A DNA stretch of 40,131 bases from Streptomyces hokutonensis. GTDB taxonomy: Bacteria; Actinomycetota; Actinomycetes; Streptomycetales; Streptomycetaceae. The position numbers were made by a program, and so were the translations under genes. Below the pieces are notes generated by a model, which searched no databases, was not told where the DNA came from, and worked only from the letters and a program-made list of their open reading frames with translations. Shown here in pieces: positions 24,144-32,658 of the stretch (positions are counted from its first letter, which is position 1; every line of letters starts with the position of its first letter). The stretch lies in the NCBI RefSeq assembly GCF_000376565.1, contig NZ_BARG01000114.1, positions 1 through 40,131 on the forward strand. Reading direction: 5' to 3'.

Positions 24144-24586
24144 CCACTCATGCCGGACTTGGCGGTGTTGGTGCGCTCGCCACCCGAGGCGTCGTTGATC
24201 CTCGAGATCTCCGTCTGAATCTCCCAGAACCGCCGACGCTGATCCTCTTCCACCCCGTCGAAGGTGCCCCGGGCACCCTGCACGGCGATAGCGATCGCCT
24301 CGATCTGCAGATGCAGCGTCTTGGACAGGGCGGTGAGCTTGTTGTGGACCGCGTGGTACTCGTCGTACAGGCCGTCCGCCTCGTGGAAGGCGCCTCGCCC
24401 ACCACTGTGGATCGACCCCGCACTGACCGTCTGCGCGCCCACCCGTTTCGGATTCCCCGCCGAACTCTCAAGATCACTCAGGACCTTGTCCACGCGGTTC
24501 ACGAAGTCGGTCAACGCTTCGCTGCTCGCCTCCAGGTCCTTCGCCCTGGTAGCCGACACGCCCCCCACCATGTCTGCCGGAAGCAC
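24140..24586 (-). CDS. Small helical WXG100-like partner protein
   Basis: The product is 148 residues. The start is GTG at 24586 (LPADMVGGVSATRAK...), chosen for a strong GGGGAGGAG ribosome-binding site four bases upstream. An ATG at 24613 has none. The protein is mostly helical, with heptad-like segments (SSEALTDFVNRVDKVLSDLES and KLTALSKTLHLQIEAIAIAV) and a GARGTFDGVEEDQ turn near the C-terminus. There is no W-x-G. It overlaps the 606-aa gene by four bases, so the pair is translationally coupled. By analogy with PE-PPE and Esx pairs it may form a secreted heterodimer with that protein; this is inference. Confidence 0.75.
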   Translation of the reverse strand: MLPADMVGGVSATRAKDLEASSEALTDFVNRVDKVLSDLESSAGNPKRVGAQTVSAGSIHSGGRGAFHEADGLYDEYHAVHNKLTALSKTLHLQIEAIAIAVQGARGTFDGVEEDQRRRFWEIQTEISRINDASGGERTNTAKSGMSG

Positions 24587-24679
24587 GACGCTCCTCCCCG
24601 TTTCCCCGTACATCCATCGGCCGCGGCCAAGCCGCGCCGATCCCATCCACTCACCGTACGATCGCAAACCGAGCCGTAC

Positions 24680-24707
24680 GTGACAACGCGTTTACCACTG
24701 TAGTCAC
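24680..24707. promoter_or_regulatory. Imperfect dyad in the 24668-25202 divergent gap
   Basis: GTGACAAC (24680-24687) and GTAGTCAC (24700-24707) form an inverted repeat with one mismatch. Its half-sites are about 20 bases apart (two helical turns) around an AT-richer core. It lies 94 bases upstream of the minus-strand operon start. The rest of the 535-base gap has lower GC3 and no credible gene. Confidence 0.4.
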
Positions 24708-25097
24708 CCTGTACAACGGCTCCAACCGTGCTGTGTGTTACCTCAGTTACGCAACCGGCCCGGTCGCCACATTTTGCCCGATTCGCCGGTTCGGATCACA
24801 CCGGTCACAGGGCCCCAAGTGGCGGTACCCATCCACCGGCGACCCAATCGTGACCACGGTCGACCTCCTCGAACACCTCACACCTCTCGATCTTCATCAC
24901 ATTTCCACGCGCTACGAACCAGGCGCACGGGCAACTCCCGTACGCCGCCTCCCAGATGGCCGTACCCACCGTCCGACCGGCACCGTAACGACCTACGGAC
25001 CACCCAAGGGGCCATCGGCGCATCCCCCACAACTCACCCCTCCCGCCACCACATCGGAAGATCTTTGCGACTACAAAACCTGAGCCTGACAAACCGA

Positions 25098-25110
25098 TTG
25101 CTACGTTGAC
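25098..25110 (+). promoter_or_regulatory. Conserved upstream element, cassette 1
   Basis: TTGCTACGTTGAC recurs with two changes upstream of the paralogous cassette 2 (28843-28855). It contains a TANNNT hexamer that could be a -10. It lies 93 bases before the ATG. Confidence 0.4.
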
Positions 25111-25202
25111 GCCAACTTTGCCCTGTCGGAAACCTGCTCATCGGGCAAAGCGCAAACCACGGGGCATAACGGAATACAGCGGTAACGGGGAGGTATCCAC
25201 GC

Positions 25203-25679
25203 ATGGCGTGGGACGAGTGGGAGCAGCTCAAGGCCCAGGCGGCGGAGCGGCACTCGGCGAGGATGGAGTTGAACCAGTTGGCGCCGGACCCGGGCGGGAG
25301 CGGCGGCGGGGACCGTGCGCAAGGTGATCTGCGCGTCAACCAGCGGGACTTGGCCGCGGTCGGTGACGCCGCCTACCAGCTCCATCAGGACTTCACCCAC
25401 TACAGCGGCTACGCCCGCACCGCCTCCGTCACCGCGGCCGGCGGTCTCAAGAAGCAGGGCTTCGCTCTCGGCGCCGCGCTCGACCACGTCGCCGAACGCT
25501 GGGCCGAGCAGACCCGCTCGCTCCTGGACGCCACCGCCCACATCTCCAACCACCTCGACTACACCAAGGGCGCGCACGCCGGCGACGAGGTCTACATCGC
25601 CGACACCATCAGCAGCATCTCCACCCTCGACGACGGCTTCGACCACCGGAGCGGGCAGAGCGGGAGCGGGCAGAACTGA
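25203..25679 (+). CDS. Small helical protein, cassette 1 (WXG-like partner)
   Basis: The product is 158 residues. It opens with MAWDEWEQLKAQAAERHS, nearly identical to the paralogue at 28895. A Gly-rich loop (about 29-38) is followed by a long helical region (KKQGFALGAALDHVAERWAEQ ... HISNHLDYTKGAHAGDEVYIADTISSISTLDDGFD). There is no signal peptide and no W-x-G turn. A GGGGAGG ribosome-binding site precedes the ATG. Its TGA overlaps the ATG of the 787-aa gene by one base (TGATG), so the two are translationally coupled and probably bind each other. I read it as a WXG100-like chaperone or co-secreted partner; its function has not been demonstrated from sequence. Confidence 0.85.
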   Translation: MAWDEWEQLKAQAAERHSARMELNQLAPDPGGSGGGDRAQGDLRVNQRDLAAVGDAAYQLHQDFTHYSGYARTASVTAAGGLKKQGFALGAALDHVAERWAEQTRSLLDATAHISNHLDYTKGAHAGDEVYIADTISSISTLDDGFDHRSGQSGSGQN

Positions 25680-28042
25680 TGGATCTCGACACGCTCCGCT
25701 ACGGCGACTTCCGCCAGCTCGGCCAGGCGATCACCGACTGGCAGCAGATGACCAAGAAGCTGGCCGACCTCAAGAAGGACGCCGAGGACAACCTCAAGGC
25801 CAAGGCGGACAAGGCCGATTGGGCCGGGCTCAACGCCACCGTCACCCGCGAGTTCGTGGACAAGACCGCCACCGAGTTCGGCGACGCGCACACCCAGGCC
25901 GACTCCATCGCCAGGATCCTCAGCGACACCCACGGCGAACTCGTCGGCTTTCACGCCCAGTTGAACGACGCCATCGACCGCTGCGGCAAGAAGCACCTCA
26001 CCGTGATCGACACCGGTGACGGCACCTTCGTCGTCACCCGGAACACCCGCCCCGACTGGGCCTCCGACCCCAGCGGCAAGACCGACACCACCAGCCAGCA
26101 GGACATCGACGCGCTCCGCACCGAGATCGAGCACATCCTCGGCAAGGCCACCGAGAGCGACAGCAGCGCGGCCAAGGTCCTCCAGCTCCTCGTCGACCAG
26201 GCCGAGTACGGCTTCTCCGACGCGGCGTACACGGACCGCGACTCCGCCGCCAAGGCCGTGGCGGCCGCCGACAAGCTGGCCAAGATCCTCGCCAAGGATC
26301 CGGGCGACGTCACCAACACCGAACTCGACGAGCTCAACACCACGCTCGCCCAGTACAAGAACGACCCCCTCTTCGCCGAGAGGTTCGCGACCGACGTGGG
26401 ACCCAAACGGACCATGGAGTTCTACGCGAGCCTGGTCGACGACGCCCAGTTCGCCGTGAACCCCCGCTCCCGCGAGGGACTTTCGGCCGCACAGAAGGAA
26501 CGGATGAAGCTCGTCGAGGGCTTCGAGAAACAGTTGGGAATGACCCTGGCCACAGCCAGCCACTCCGACAGCGACTCCATGCAGAGGTGGAAGACCGACG
26601 CCATCGACCTGGGCGGGCAGAACGTCCGGCCCAACGGCGAGAACCCCGTCTACGGCTTCCAGGCGATGAGCAACCTGATGCGCAACGGGGAATACCGGAC
26701 CGACTTCCTCCACGACTACGGCGACCACCTCATCGACTACGAGAAGTCGCACACGTCGGACGAGTACGGCGGGCTCCAGCGTCGTGTCACCCGCAAGGAC
26801 GTACTTCCCTGGGACCACTCCGGTCAGTGGGAGCAGCTCCACTACGGCGACGCCAACGACGCCGGGCGGGACCCGATGACCGGGTTCATGGAGGCACTGG
26901 GCCACAACTCGGACGCCTCGACGCAGTTCTTCAACGAGGGTGACAACTTCGACTATCTGACCGACAAACGCGAGTGGCCCGAGGACTACGCGGGCGAGCA
27001 CGCGAAAACCGTCGCGGGCTACGACTCACTCGGGCACGCGCTGGAGTCCGCGACGACCGGGTCGCCGTACGACGCCCATCCGCCCGCGCTGCACCGCGAC
27101 GCGGACACGGCCAGGGTCGCCGAGAAGGTCGTAGCGCTGTACGGGCGGGACGCCGAGTACAAGGGCCACGATCAAGTCGGCCTCAGTGGTGCGCAGTTGA
27201 TGCACAAGCAGCGGGGTATCTCGGACAGCCTCGGAAAGATCGGGGCCGCGTACATCGACGACATCGACTGGGCCATGGACCACGACGCCGACAAGTCGCT
27301 CTACGCCATGGACAACGGGGGCCGCAGCTCGCTCGGTGAGCGCGCGCACTTCGACGCCAAGGGGCTCGGGGTCACCAAGTTCCTCAGCACGCTGGGCCAG
27401 GATCCGCTCGCCTACACCGAAGTGGGCCAGGCGCAGCAGGTGTACAGCACCTCGCTGGTCGACGCGCACCAGCCGACGGTCGACGCGCAGGGCCATGTGC
27501 ACAGTGTCCAGGCCGAGACCGCGGTGCGTACGGGAGCCGAGGTCCAGGGCACGCTCGACAAGTCCCGCGCCGATCAGATCAAGGCTCACGGGCAGGCGAT
27601 GGACGAGGCGTACAACAAGGCGATCGACGCCCGTATGGACCGCCAGAAGATGGTCGTGGGCGCGGTCACCGGAGGGATGTTCTCACTTGTGCCCGAGGCG
27701 GAGACCGGTCTCGCCGCCACGGTGATCCCCATCGTCAGCGATCAGACCAGCGAAGTGACGGGCACACTGATCGAGAAGAACCTGGACGCGTACACCGAAG
27801 CGCAGCACAGGGACAACTCCGAGCAGTATCACGCCGAGGGAAACCAAGTCTTCGAGCACGGTTTCAAGGCCTCGATGCAGCCGGCGTACACGGTGCTCGA
27901 CAGGGCCGACCATGATTCCCGTTGGACCAGCGACACGTATCAGACGCTCAGCAACGCGCTGCGCAGCGCGCACCAGGACGGCTACACCAGCGGAAGCCAG
28001 CTCCAAGAAGACGTCGGCCAGCTCCCCTCCTCCGAAGGCTGA
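25679..28042 (+). CDS. Large WXG-domain protein, cassette 1 (candidate T7SS effector)
   Basis: The product is 787 residues. The N-terminal domain (about 1-115) is helical with a WAG motif at 48-50 (DKADWAGLNA), then DAHTQADSIARILSDT. A large, mostly helical middle follows with segments shared with the cassette 2 protein (GKATESD, LFAERFAT, QAMSNLMR, DYGDH, ATTGSP). Near residues 655-690 a hydrophobic glycine-rich stretch (VVGAVTGGMFSLV ... GLAATVIPIV) could insert in a membrane. The tail is polar and ends GQLPSSEG. There is no signal peptide. A WXG head on a long protein, coupling to a small helical partner, and placement inside an ESX locus suggest a type VII substrate. No enzymatic motif is recognised. 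Confidence 0.85.
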   Translation: MDLDTLRYGDFRQLGQAITDWQQMTKKLADLKKDAEDNLKAKADKADWAGLNATVTREFVDKTATEFGDAHTQADSIARILSDTHGELVGFHAQLNDAIDRCGKKHLTVIDTGDGTFVVTRNTRPDWASDPSGKTDTTSQQDIDALRTEIEHILGKATESDSSAAKVLQLLVDQAEYGFSDAAYTDRDSAAKAVAAADKLAKILAKDPGDVTNTELDELNTTLAQYKNDPLFAERFATDVGPKRTMEFYASLVDDAQFAVNPRSREGLSAAQKERMKLVEGFEKQLGMTLATASHSDSDSMQRWKTDAIDLGGQNVRPNGENPVYGFQAMSNLMRNGEYRTDFLHDYGDHLIDYEKSHTSDEYGGLQRRVTRKDVLPWDHSGQWEQLHYGDANDAGRDPMTGFMEALGHNSDASTQFFNEGDNFDYLTDKREWPEDYAGEHAKTVAGYDSLGHALESATTGSPYDAHPPALHRDADTARVAEKVVALYGRDAEYKGHDQVGLSGAQLMHKQRGISDSLGKIGAAYIDDIDWAMDHDADKSLYAMDNGGRSSLGERAHFDAKGLGVTKFLSTLGQDPLAYTEVGQAQQVYSTSLVDAHQPTVDAQGHVHSVQAETAVRTGAEVQGTLDKSRADQIKAHGQAMDEAYNKAIDARMDRQKMVVGAVTGGMFSLVPEAETGLAATVIPIVSDQTSEVTGTLIEKNLDAYTEAQHRDNSEQYHAEGNQVFEHGFKASMQPAYTVLDRADHDSRWTSDTYQTLSNALRSAHQDGYTSGSQLQEDVGQLPSSEG

Positions 28043-28045
28043 ACC

Positions 28046-28762
28046 ATGACCTTCTCCCTCTCGAAGTCGGCGCTTTCGACAGCGCTCGCTGTTCTCGCGG
28101 TCGCGCTCTGCGGCTGCTCGTCGAAGTCGGCGCCGACGCCTGAACCGAGCTCTTCGAGCAAGGGACAGGCGGCATCGCAGGTGTGCGGCTCCCTGCTGAA
28201 CGGCGAGCCCGCGTCCGCTCTGGAGAGGCTCACCGGTTCCCAACATTTCACCGAGTCGTCGCTCTCTCTGGACGAGAAGGTCAAGAGCCTCTCCGAGGCG
28301 AAGCAGAAACTGCTTGCCGATTCCTCCTTCGAACACCGGGGCAAGGAATTCGATCTCTGTCTACCGGTCGCCACCGACCAGCGCACCGGAGGTCAACTGA
28401 CCATCTCCGCCCAGTGGGTCGAGGTCGCCGCCGGAGACCACACCTGGAACAGCGCCAACGGCTGGACCGTTTTCGACCTCGCGGGCGACGGCGACAGAGA
28501 CGCGAGCGCGCCGTACGCGAGCGCCGCGTCCGACACCTCGCACCTCGACTTCCGCTGCCCCGTCGGTCCCGGACGTGCGAAGAACACCGAGCTCTCCGTG
28601 GTCATCGGAACGTACAGACTCAACCAGAATCACGACGCCCAGGCCCCAGTGGACCTGACCCGCATCGGCTACGGCGCCGCCGTGAAACTCGCCCGACAGA
28701 TGAACTGCCTCCAGGAGAGCAAACTCCCCACGTCCTTGGGCGACTTGAAGAAACTCGCCTGA
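28046..28762 (+). CDS. Lipoprotein with four conserved cysteines, cassette 1
   Basis: The 238-residue precursor has a hydrophobic leader and lipobox LCGC, with the modified cysteine at 24. A Ser/Pro-rich linker follows. The mature part has exactly four cysteines (47, 105, 171, 221), a pattern shared with the proteins at 31835 and 32659. Shared surroundings include VCGSLL...ALERL, DLCLPV, FRCPVG and an Ala-rich helix ending MNC. It starts three bases after the 787-aa gene, so it is in the same operon. The likely location is the outer face of the membrane. A protective (immunity) or assembly role for the cassette's large protein is a hypothesis. Confidence 0.85.
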   Translation: MTFSLSKSALSTALAVLAVALCGCSSKSAPTPEPSSSSKGQAASQVCGSLLNGEPASALERLTGSQHFTESSLSLDEKVKSLSEAKQKLLADSSFEHRGKEFDLCLPVATDQRTGGQLTISAQWVEVAAGDHTWNSANGWTVFDLAGDGDRDASAPYASAASDTSHLDFRCPVGPGRAKNTELSVVIGTYRLNQNHDAQAPVDLTRIGYGAAVKLARQMNCLQESKLPTSLGDLKKLA

Positions 28763-28842
28763 GCCGGCGGCGTCTTCCCTGAAACTTCACACGCCAACAA
28801 TCACCACATTCCGGACCTGACCAGGACTTTACCCGGATCGGG

Positions 28843-28855
28843 TTGCTAGCTTGAC
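28843..28855 (+). promoter_or_regulatory. Conserved upstream element, cassette 2
   Basis: TTGCTAGCTTGAC matches the element before cassette 1 at 11 of 13 positions. It lies 40 bases before the start of the 173-aa gene. The TAGCTT hexamer could be a -10. Confidence 0.4.
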
Positions 28856-28894
28856 CGGAGATCAGAGTCCAGCGCGCGGGGGAAGGGTCTGTCC

Positions 28895-29416
28895 ATGGTG
28901 TGGGAAGAGTGGGAGCAGCTCAAAGCTCAGGCCGCCGACCGGCAGTCGCCTGCCATGCAGTTGAACCACGTCGACGGTGGCGGCGGGACGTACGGACCCT
29001 ATGTCCTGCCGAAGGAGTACGGCGATCTCCGAGTCGGGCAGAAAGACCTCGCGAAGATCGGCAGCGCCGCAAACTCCCTCTACAACCAGCTCTGGGACAA
29101 GGCCCGCGTCGCCGTACCCAGTAGCGACTCCGCGGCCGGCGACCTCTCGAAGCAGGGGTTCGCGCTCGGCGCCGGACTCCAGCATGTGTCGACCCGCTGG
29201 GAGGAGCAGCTCAAGTCCCTGATGGACGCGTGCGCCCAGATCTCCAACCACATGCACACCACGACAAAGCTGCACGCAGGCGACGAGGGCTATATCCAGC
29301 GGCAGATGAGCAGCATCGACACGCTGGACGCCGGCTTCGACGAACGGGTCGGCGTGCCGGGCGAGAAGAATCCCGTCCATTCCGGAGACAAGGGCAAGAA
29401 GGACGAGAAGGAGTAG
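28895..29416 (+). CDS. Small helical protein, cassette 2 (WXG-like partner)
   Basis: The product is 173 residues and paralogous to the protein at 25203. The start MVWEEWEQLKAQAADRQS is shared, as are DLRVGQKDLAKIG, SKQGFALGAGLQHVSTRWEEQ and HAGDEGYIQRQMSSIDTLDAGFDER. The C-terminal tail differs and is Lys/Glu-rich (GDKGKKDEKE). There is no signal peptide. Unlike cassette 1 it does not overlap the next gene; 98 bases separate them. It probably pairs with the 771-aa protein. Confidence 0.85.
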   Translation: MVWEEWEQLKAQAADRQSPAMQLNHVDGGGGTYGPYVLPKEYGDLRVGQKDLAKIGSAANSLYNQLWDKARVAVPSSDSAAGDLSKQGFALGAGLQHVSTRWEEQLKSLMDACAQISNHMHTTTKLHAGDEGYIQRQMSSIDTLDAGFDERVGVPGEKNPVHSGDKGKKDEKE

Positions 29417-29514
29417 CGAGCTTCGGGGCGGACAGCGGTCCGGCCACATCGCCGGTCTCGTATTCGCTCCCCCTCCCTCATCTGTTCTCCCACCCCCTTC
29501 AAGGACACGTCCCC

Positions 29515-31830
29515 ATGCAACTCAACGCTCTCCGCGACGCGAATTTCACGCTGCTCGACGACGCCGTATCCGACTGGTCGACGCTCGTCGGGCACCTCGA
29601 GGAACTCAAGAAGGACGCCGAGGACGACCTTCACCAGGCCGCCAACAAGGCCGACTGGGCCGGTGTGAACGCCAAGGTGTCCAAGGAGTTCATCGGGAAG
29701 ACCGCCGGTGAATTCACCGACGCCCACACGCAGGCCAAGTCGATTCACAACATCCTCAGCGACACCCGGGACGAGCTCAAGGGCTACCACGGGCAGTTGG
29801 CCGACGCCATCGAGGGCGGCCGGAAGAAGAACCTCACGGTCATCGGCTACGACGGCGGTTTCACGGTCACCACGAATGTTCCCCCCGAGGGCCGTGCCCA
29901 GGGGGACAAGGACAACGCGACCGAGATCACCGCGCTCCGGGACCTGATCCAGGGGATTCTGAACAAGGCGACCGAGAGCGACGAGACGGCCAAAACGGTC
30001 CTCCAAGCCATCGCGGATCAGAGCGAATTGGGCTTCACGGACGCCAACTATGCCAACCGTGACGATGCTGCGGCGGCCGTGAAGGAAGCCGACGAGCTGG
30101 CAGAGCTGGCGAAGAAGAACCCCGACGATCTGACGGTCCAGGACTTCGACCGACTCAACGCGGGGCTCAAGAAGTACGGCGGGGACGAGCTCTTCGCGGA
30201 GCGGTTCGCCACGCGGCTCGGGCCGCAGAAGACCCTGGAATTCTGGACCGGGATCACGGACGCCAACCGGGGGAACTACGAACTGGGGCGCGAGCGGCTC
30301 GACCAGTTCGACGATCTGCAGCGCAACTTGAGCATGACGCTGGCGCACGCGTCGCAGAGCGATTCGGCGGCGATGGCCGACTGGAAGCGCACGATGATCG
30401 ACATCGGCGACAAGCCGCTGTACGGCGACCGCGGCGGCCCCATGGGTTTTCAGGTCATGAGCAACCTGATGCGGGCCGGCGACTACGACGACCGGTTCCT
30501 CCAGGACTACGGCACCAAGCTCATGGAGACCGAACGCAAGCTCACCGGCAACGGCGCGCACCGCAACGGGTTCTGGCAGCTCATGGGCGGAGACCCATGG
30601 CTGAACCGCATCGGCGACGACAGCGGCTCCGACCCGCTCACCGGTTACCTCAAGGGCCTGTCCAACAGCCCTGACGCGGCTACCTCGTTCTTCAACCAGG
30701 AGTACGTCTCGAAGGACAACCCGGACAATCCTTTCGAGCGCGACTCGGACGACGAGAACGACTACAAGGGCAAGGTCACGCTGTCCAACTTCCAGTACCT
30801 GTTCGAGGAACGCGACTGGCCCCAGGAGACGGACCTCCACGGCGACGACATCCACACCGGCCAGAACAATCTGGCCCTCGCGCTGGAAGCGGCCACCACC
30901 GGGCATCCGGCGGGCGAAATGCCCACGGCGGACACTCCGGCCCACAACGCCGATCAGGCAAAGCTGATGGAGCATATCGTCCAGTCGGTCTCCGAGGACC
31001 CGTCCCGCCTGAGCAAGAACAGCTATATGTCGGACAGCATGGGGCAGATCGCCGCGGAGTACATGCCTGACATCAATCGCCAGTTGCACGCAGGACAGGA
31101 CCATGAGACGGCCCTCTTCCCCATCGCGGGAACCGCGGCCGCCCCCGACGAGCGGGATCTGACGAGGTTCCTCTACACGGTCGGCCAGAATCCCGAGGGG
31201 TACGCCGCCGTAAATCTGGGCCAGCACAGCTATACGACCCAGTTGATGCAGCATCACTTCGAGCATCCGGACGGCTACGTCCAGGATCCGTCGTTCAGCC
31301 AAAGCGAGAACCTCAAGCAGGGGATCGACGGCGCGGCCCGCACCGCGGGCCAGATCGAGGGCATTCTCGGCGCCGGACGCGCCTATGCGGGCGAGTTGGA
31401 GGGCGGTGCCAAGGACGCCGAATACAACGCCGCTCTGGAGAACGCGAGCACGTGGGGCGGAACCGCCATCGGTATCGGCGTCGGCATGGCCACAGAGCCG
31501 CTCACTGGTCCAGGGGGCGCCATCATCGGCGATCTGGCGGGGACGGCCGCCGACGAGATCATCAGCTCCATCACCGAGGGAGCCATGAAGGACAGTTCCG
31601 GAGAAGTGATCTACCGCAACGGTGCGAGCTTCCAGGACACATCCGACTCGACTTACAAGTTGGTCGAAGCGGCGGCCAGGAAGGCGGGCGAGAATACCGG
31701 TCACCGCTATCCCCTGATCGAGGCGTCCGTCGCGACCTCCGCGGAAGACGGATTCGACTCGGCAGGCCGGAAGGTCCACCAGTATCTCGACGGAGAGGGA
31801 ATCCCTCGGCAACTCGACACGGAAGACTGA
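29515..31830 (+). CDS. Large WXG-domain protein, cassette 2 (candidate T7SS effector)
   Basis: The product is 771 residues from the ATG at 29515 (QLNALRDANFTLL...), with AAGGA about 12 bases upstream. The frame is open further upstream only as a shadow of the previous gene. It is a paralogue of the 787-aa protein. The WAG motif falls at the same residues, 48-50 (NKADWAGVNA), with DAHTQAKSIHNILSDT, NKATESD, LFAERFAT and QVMSNLMR following. A hydrophobic Gly/Ala-rich stretch (about 647-684, TAIGIGVGMATEPLTGPGGA and onward) precedes a divergent C-terminus ending QLDTED. There is no signal peptide. Conserved head and divergent tail fit a family of T7SS substrates. Confidence 0.85.
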   Translation: MQLNALRDANFTLLDDAVSDWSTLVGHLEELKKDAEDDLHQAANKADWAGVNAKVSKEFIGKTAGEFTDAHTQAKSIHNILSDTRDELKGYHGQLADAIEGGRKKNLTVIGYDGGFTVTTNVPPEGRAQGDKDNATEITALRDLIQGILNKATESDETAKTVLQAIADQSELGFTDANYANRDDAAAAVKEADELAELAKKNPDDLTVQDFDRLNAGLKKYGGDELFAERFATRLGPQKTLEFWTGITDANRGNYELGRERLDQFDDLQRNLSMTLAHASQSDSAAMADWKRTMIDIGDKPLYGDRGGPMGFQVMSNLMRAGDYDDRFLQDYGTKLMETERKLTGNGAHRNGFWQLMGGDPWLNRIGDDSGSDPLTGYLKGLSNSPDAATSFFNQEYVSKDNPDNPFERDSDDENDYKGKVTLSNFQYLFEERDWPQETDLHGDDIHTGQNNLALALEAATTGHPAGEMPTADTPAHNADQAKLMEHIVQSVSEDPSRLSKNSYMSDSMGQIAAEYMPDINRQLHAGQDHETALFPIAGTAAAPDERDLTRFLYTVGQNPEGYAAVNLGQHSYTTQLMQHHFEHPDGYVQDPSFSQSENLKQGIDGAARTAGQIEGILGAGRAYAGELEGGAKDAEYNAALENASTWGGTAIGIGVGMATEPLTGPGGAIIGDLAGTAADEIISSITEGAMKDSSGEVIYRNGASFQDTSDSTYKLVEAAARKAGENTGHRYPLIEASVATSAEDGFDSAGRKVHQYLDGEGIPRQLDTED

Positions 31831-31834
31831 AAAA

Positions 31835-32464
31835 TTGAATCTCACCCGTTCAAAGACTGTTCTCGCCTGCGCGGTGTTCATCTCGCTGGCGCTCCTCGCA
31901 GGCATCGCCTACGCGGTCAAGCTGCCGCCCTTCGAGGAGAAGGTGGGCGACATCCAGGCATCGGATGTGTGCGCAACCTTGGGATCCACGTCCACAAGTG
32001 CCGCCGCCCTGAAGCGGATTCTGCCCGAGAAGTCGTCGTACTCGTTCGACAACAGCCTGACGGACCTCCGACTCGATGCCACCGACGACACGTATCAGAC
32101 GGACTGCACCGTGGACGGGGGCGGTGAACAACTCGCCTGGGCAGGGACCGAGTTGCTGGAGTACGACACCACGGAGGCATGGGCCGAGGAAGTGCTGGGG
32201 CAGTACGACTCCGTGTCGTCACTGACACCGTTCACCGCCGGGGACAAGGCGCTCGCCTCGTCAAAGGTCGCGGCGGTCTACCTTCCCTGCACATCGCACG
32301 GTGCCGACCGTCACCTCAGCGTGGTCGTCAACCTGAAGAAGAAAGGCACTGCCAGCGACTCGACGCTGCGCGCCGGACTCATCACCCTCGCCAGGAATGC
32401 CGCCGGATATGCCCACACCAAGGCGAAATGCGATACGCCGAATAAGATCGGCAAAAGTTCATAG
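31835..32464 (+). CDS. Exported four-cysteine protein, cassette 2
   Basis: The 209-residue precursor starts at a TTG four bases after the stop of the 771-aa gene, with GGAAGA upstream. The N-terminal hydrophobic segment (about 8-27) ends AYA, a plausible signal-peptidase site; there is no lipobox. Four cysteines remain after it (46, 91, 152, 199), in contexts matching the neighbouring lipoproteins: DVCATLG...ALKRILP, DCTVDG, LPCTSHG and AKCDTP. It probably acts outside the membrane with two disulfides. The role is unknown. Confidence 0.8.
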   Translation: MNLTRSKTVLACAVFISLALLAGIAYAVKLPPFEEKVGDIQASDVCATLGSTSTSAAALKRILPEKSSYSFDNSLTDLRLDATDDTYQTDCTVDGGGEQLAWAGTELLEYDTTEAWAEEVLGQYDSVSSLTPFTAGDKALASSKVAAVYLPCTSHGADRHLSVVVNLKKKGTASDSTLRAGLITLARNAAGYAHTKAKCDTPNKIGKSS

Positions 32465-32658
32465 GGGACGCCGAACTAGACCACAATGCAAGGGCTTTCG
32501 GGCGGTGGACGACGTCGCGACCGTGGTCGTCTTCGGAGCGGTGCTCCTTGGTCTCCAGCGCCGCGCTGGAACCCGTGCTGCCCCCGGGAAAAGATCGCAA
32601 CGCAGGCGACCGTCTTCACCCCCCTGCACCGCCAACGGAACTCGGAGAGTGACGCGAA

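Noticed and set aside
24733..25083. A 116-codon open frame in the 535-base gap
   Set aside because: Third codon positions are not GC-biased as in all neighbours, there is no ribosome-binding site, and the product is basic and low in structure-forming residues.
29230..29514. Upstream extension of the 771-aa protein
   Set aside because: It overlaps the 173-aa gene in another frame. The paralogue aligns from MQLNALRD, and AAGGA precedes that ATG.
32465..32658. Possible short gene between the 209-aa and 180-aa products
   Set aside because: Frames here have no ribosome-binding site, no signal peptide and no resemblance to neighbours; the gap is best read as intergenic.
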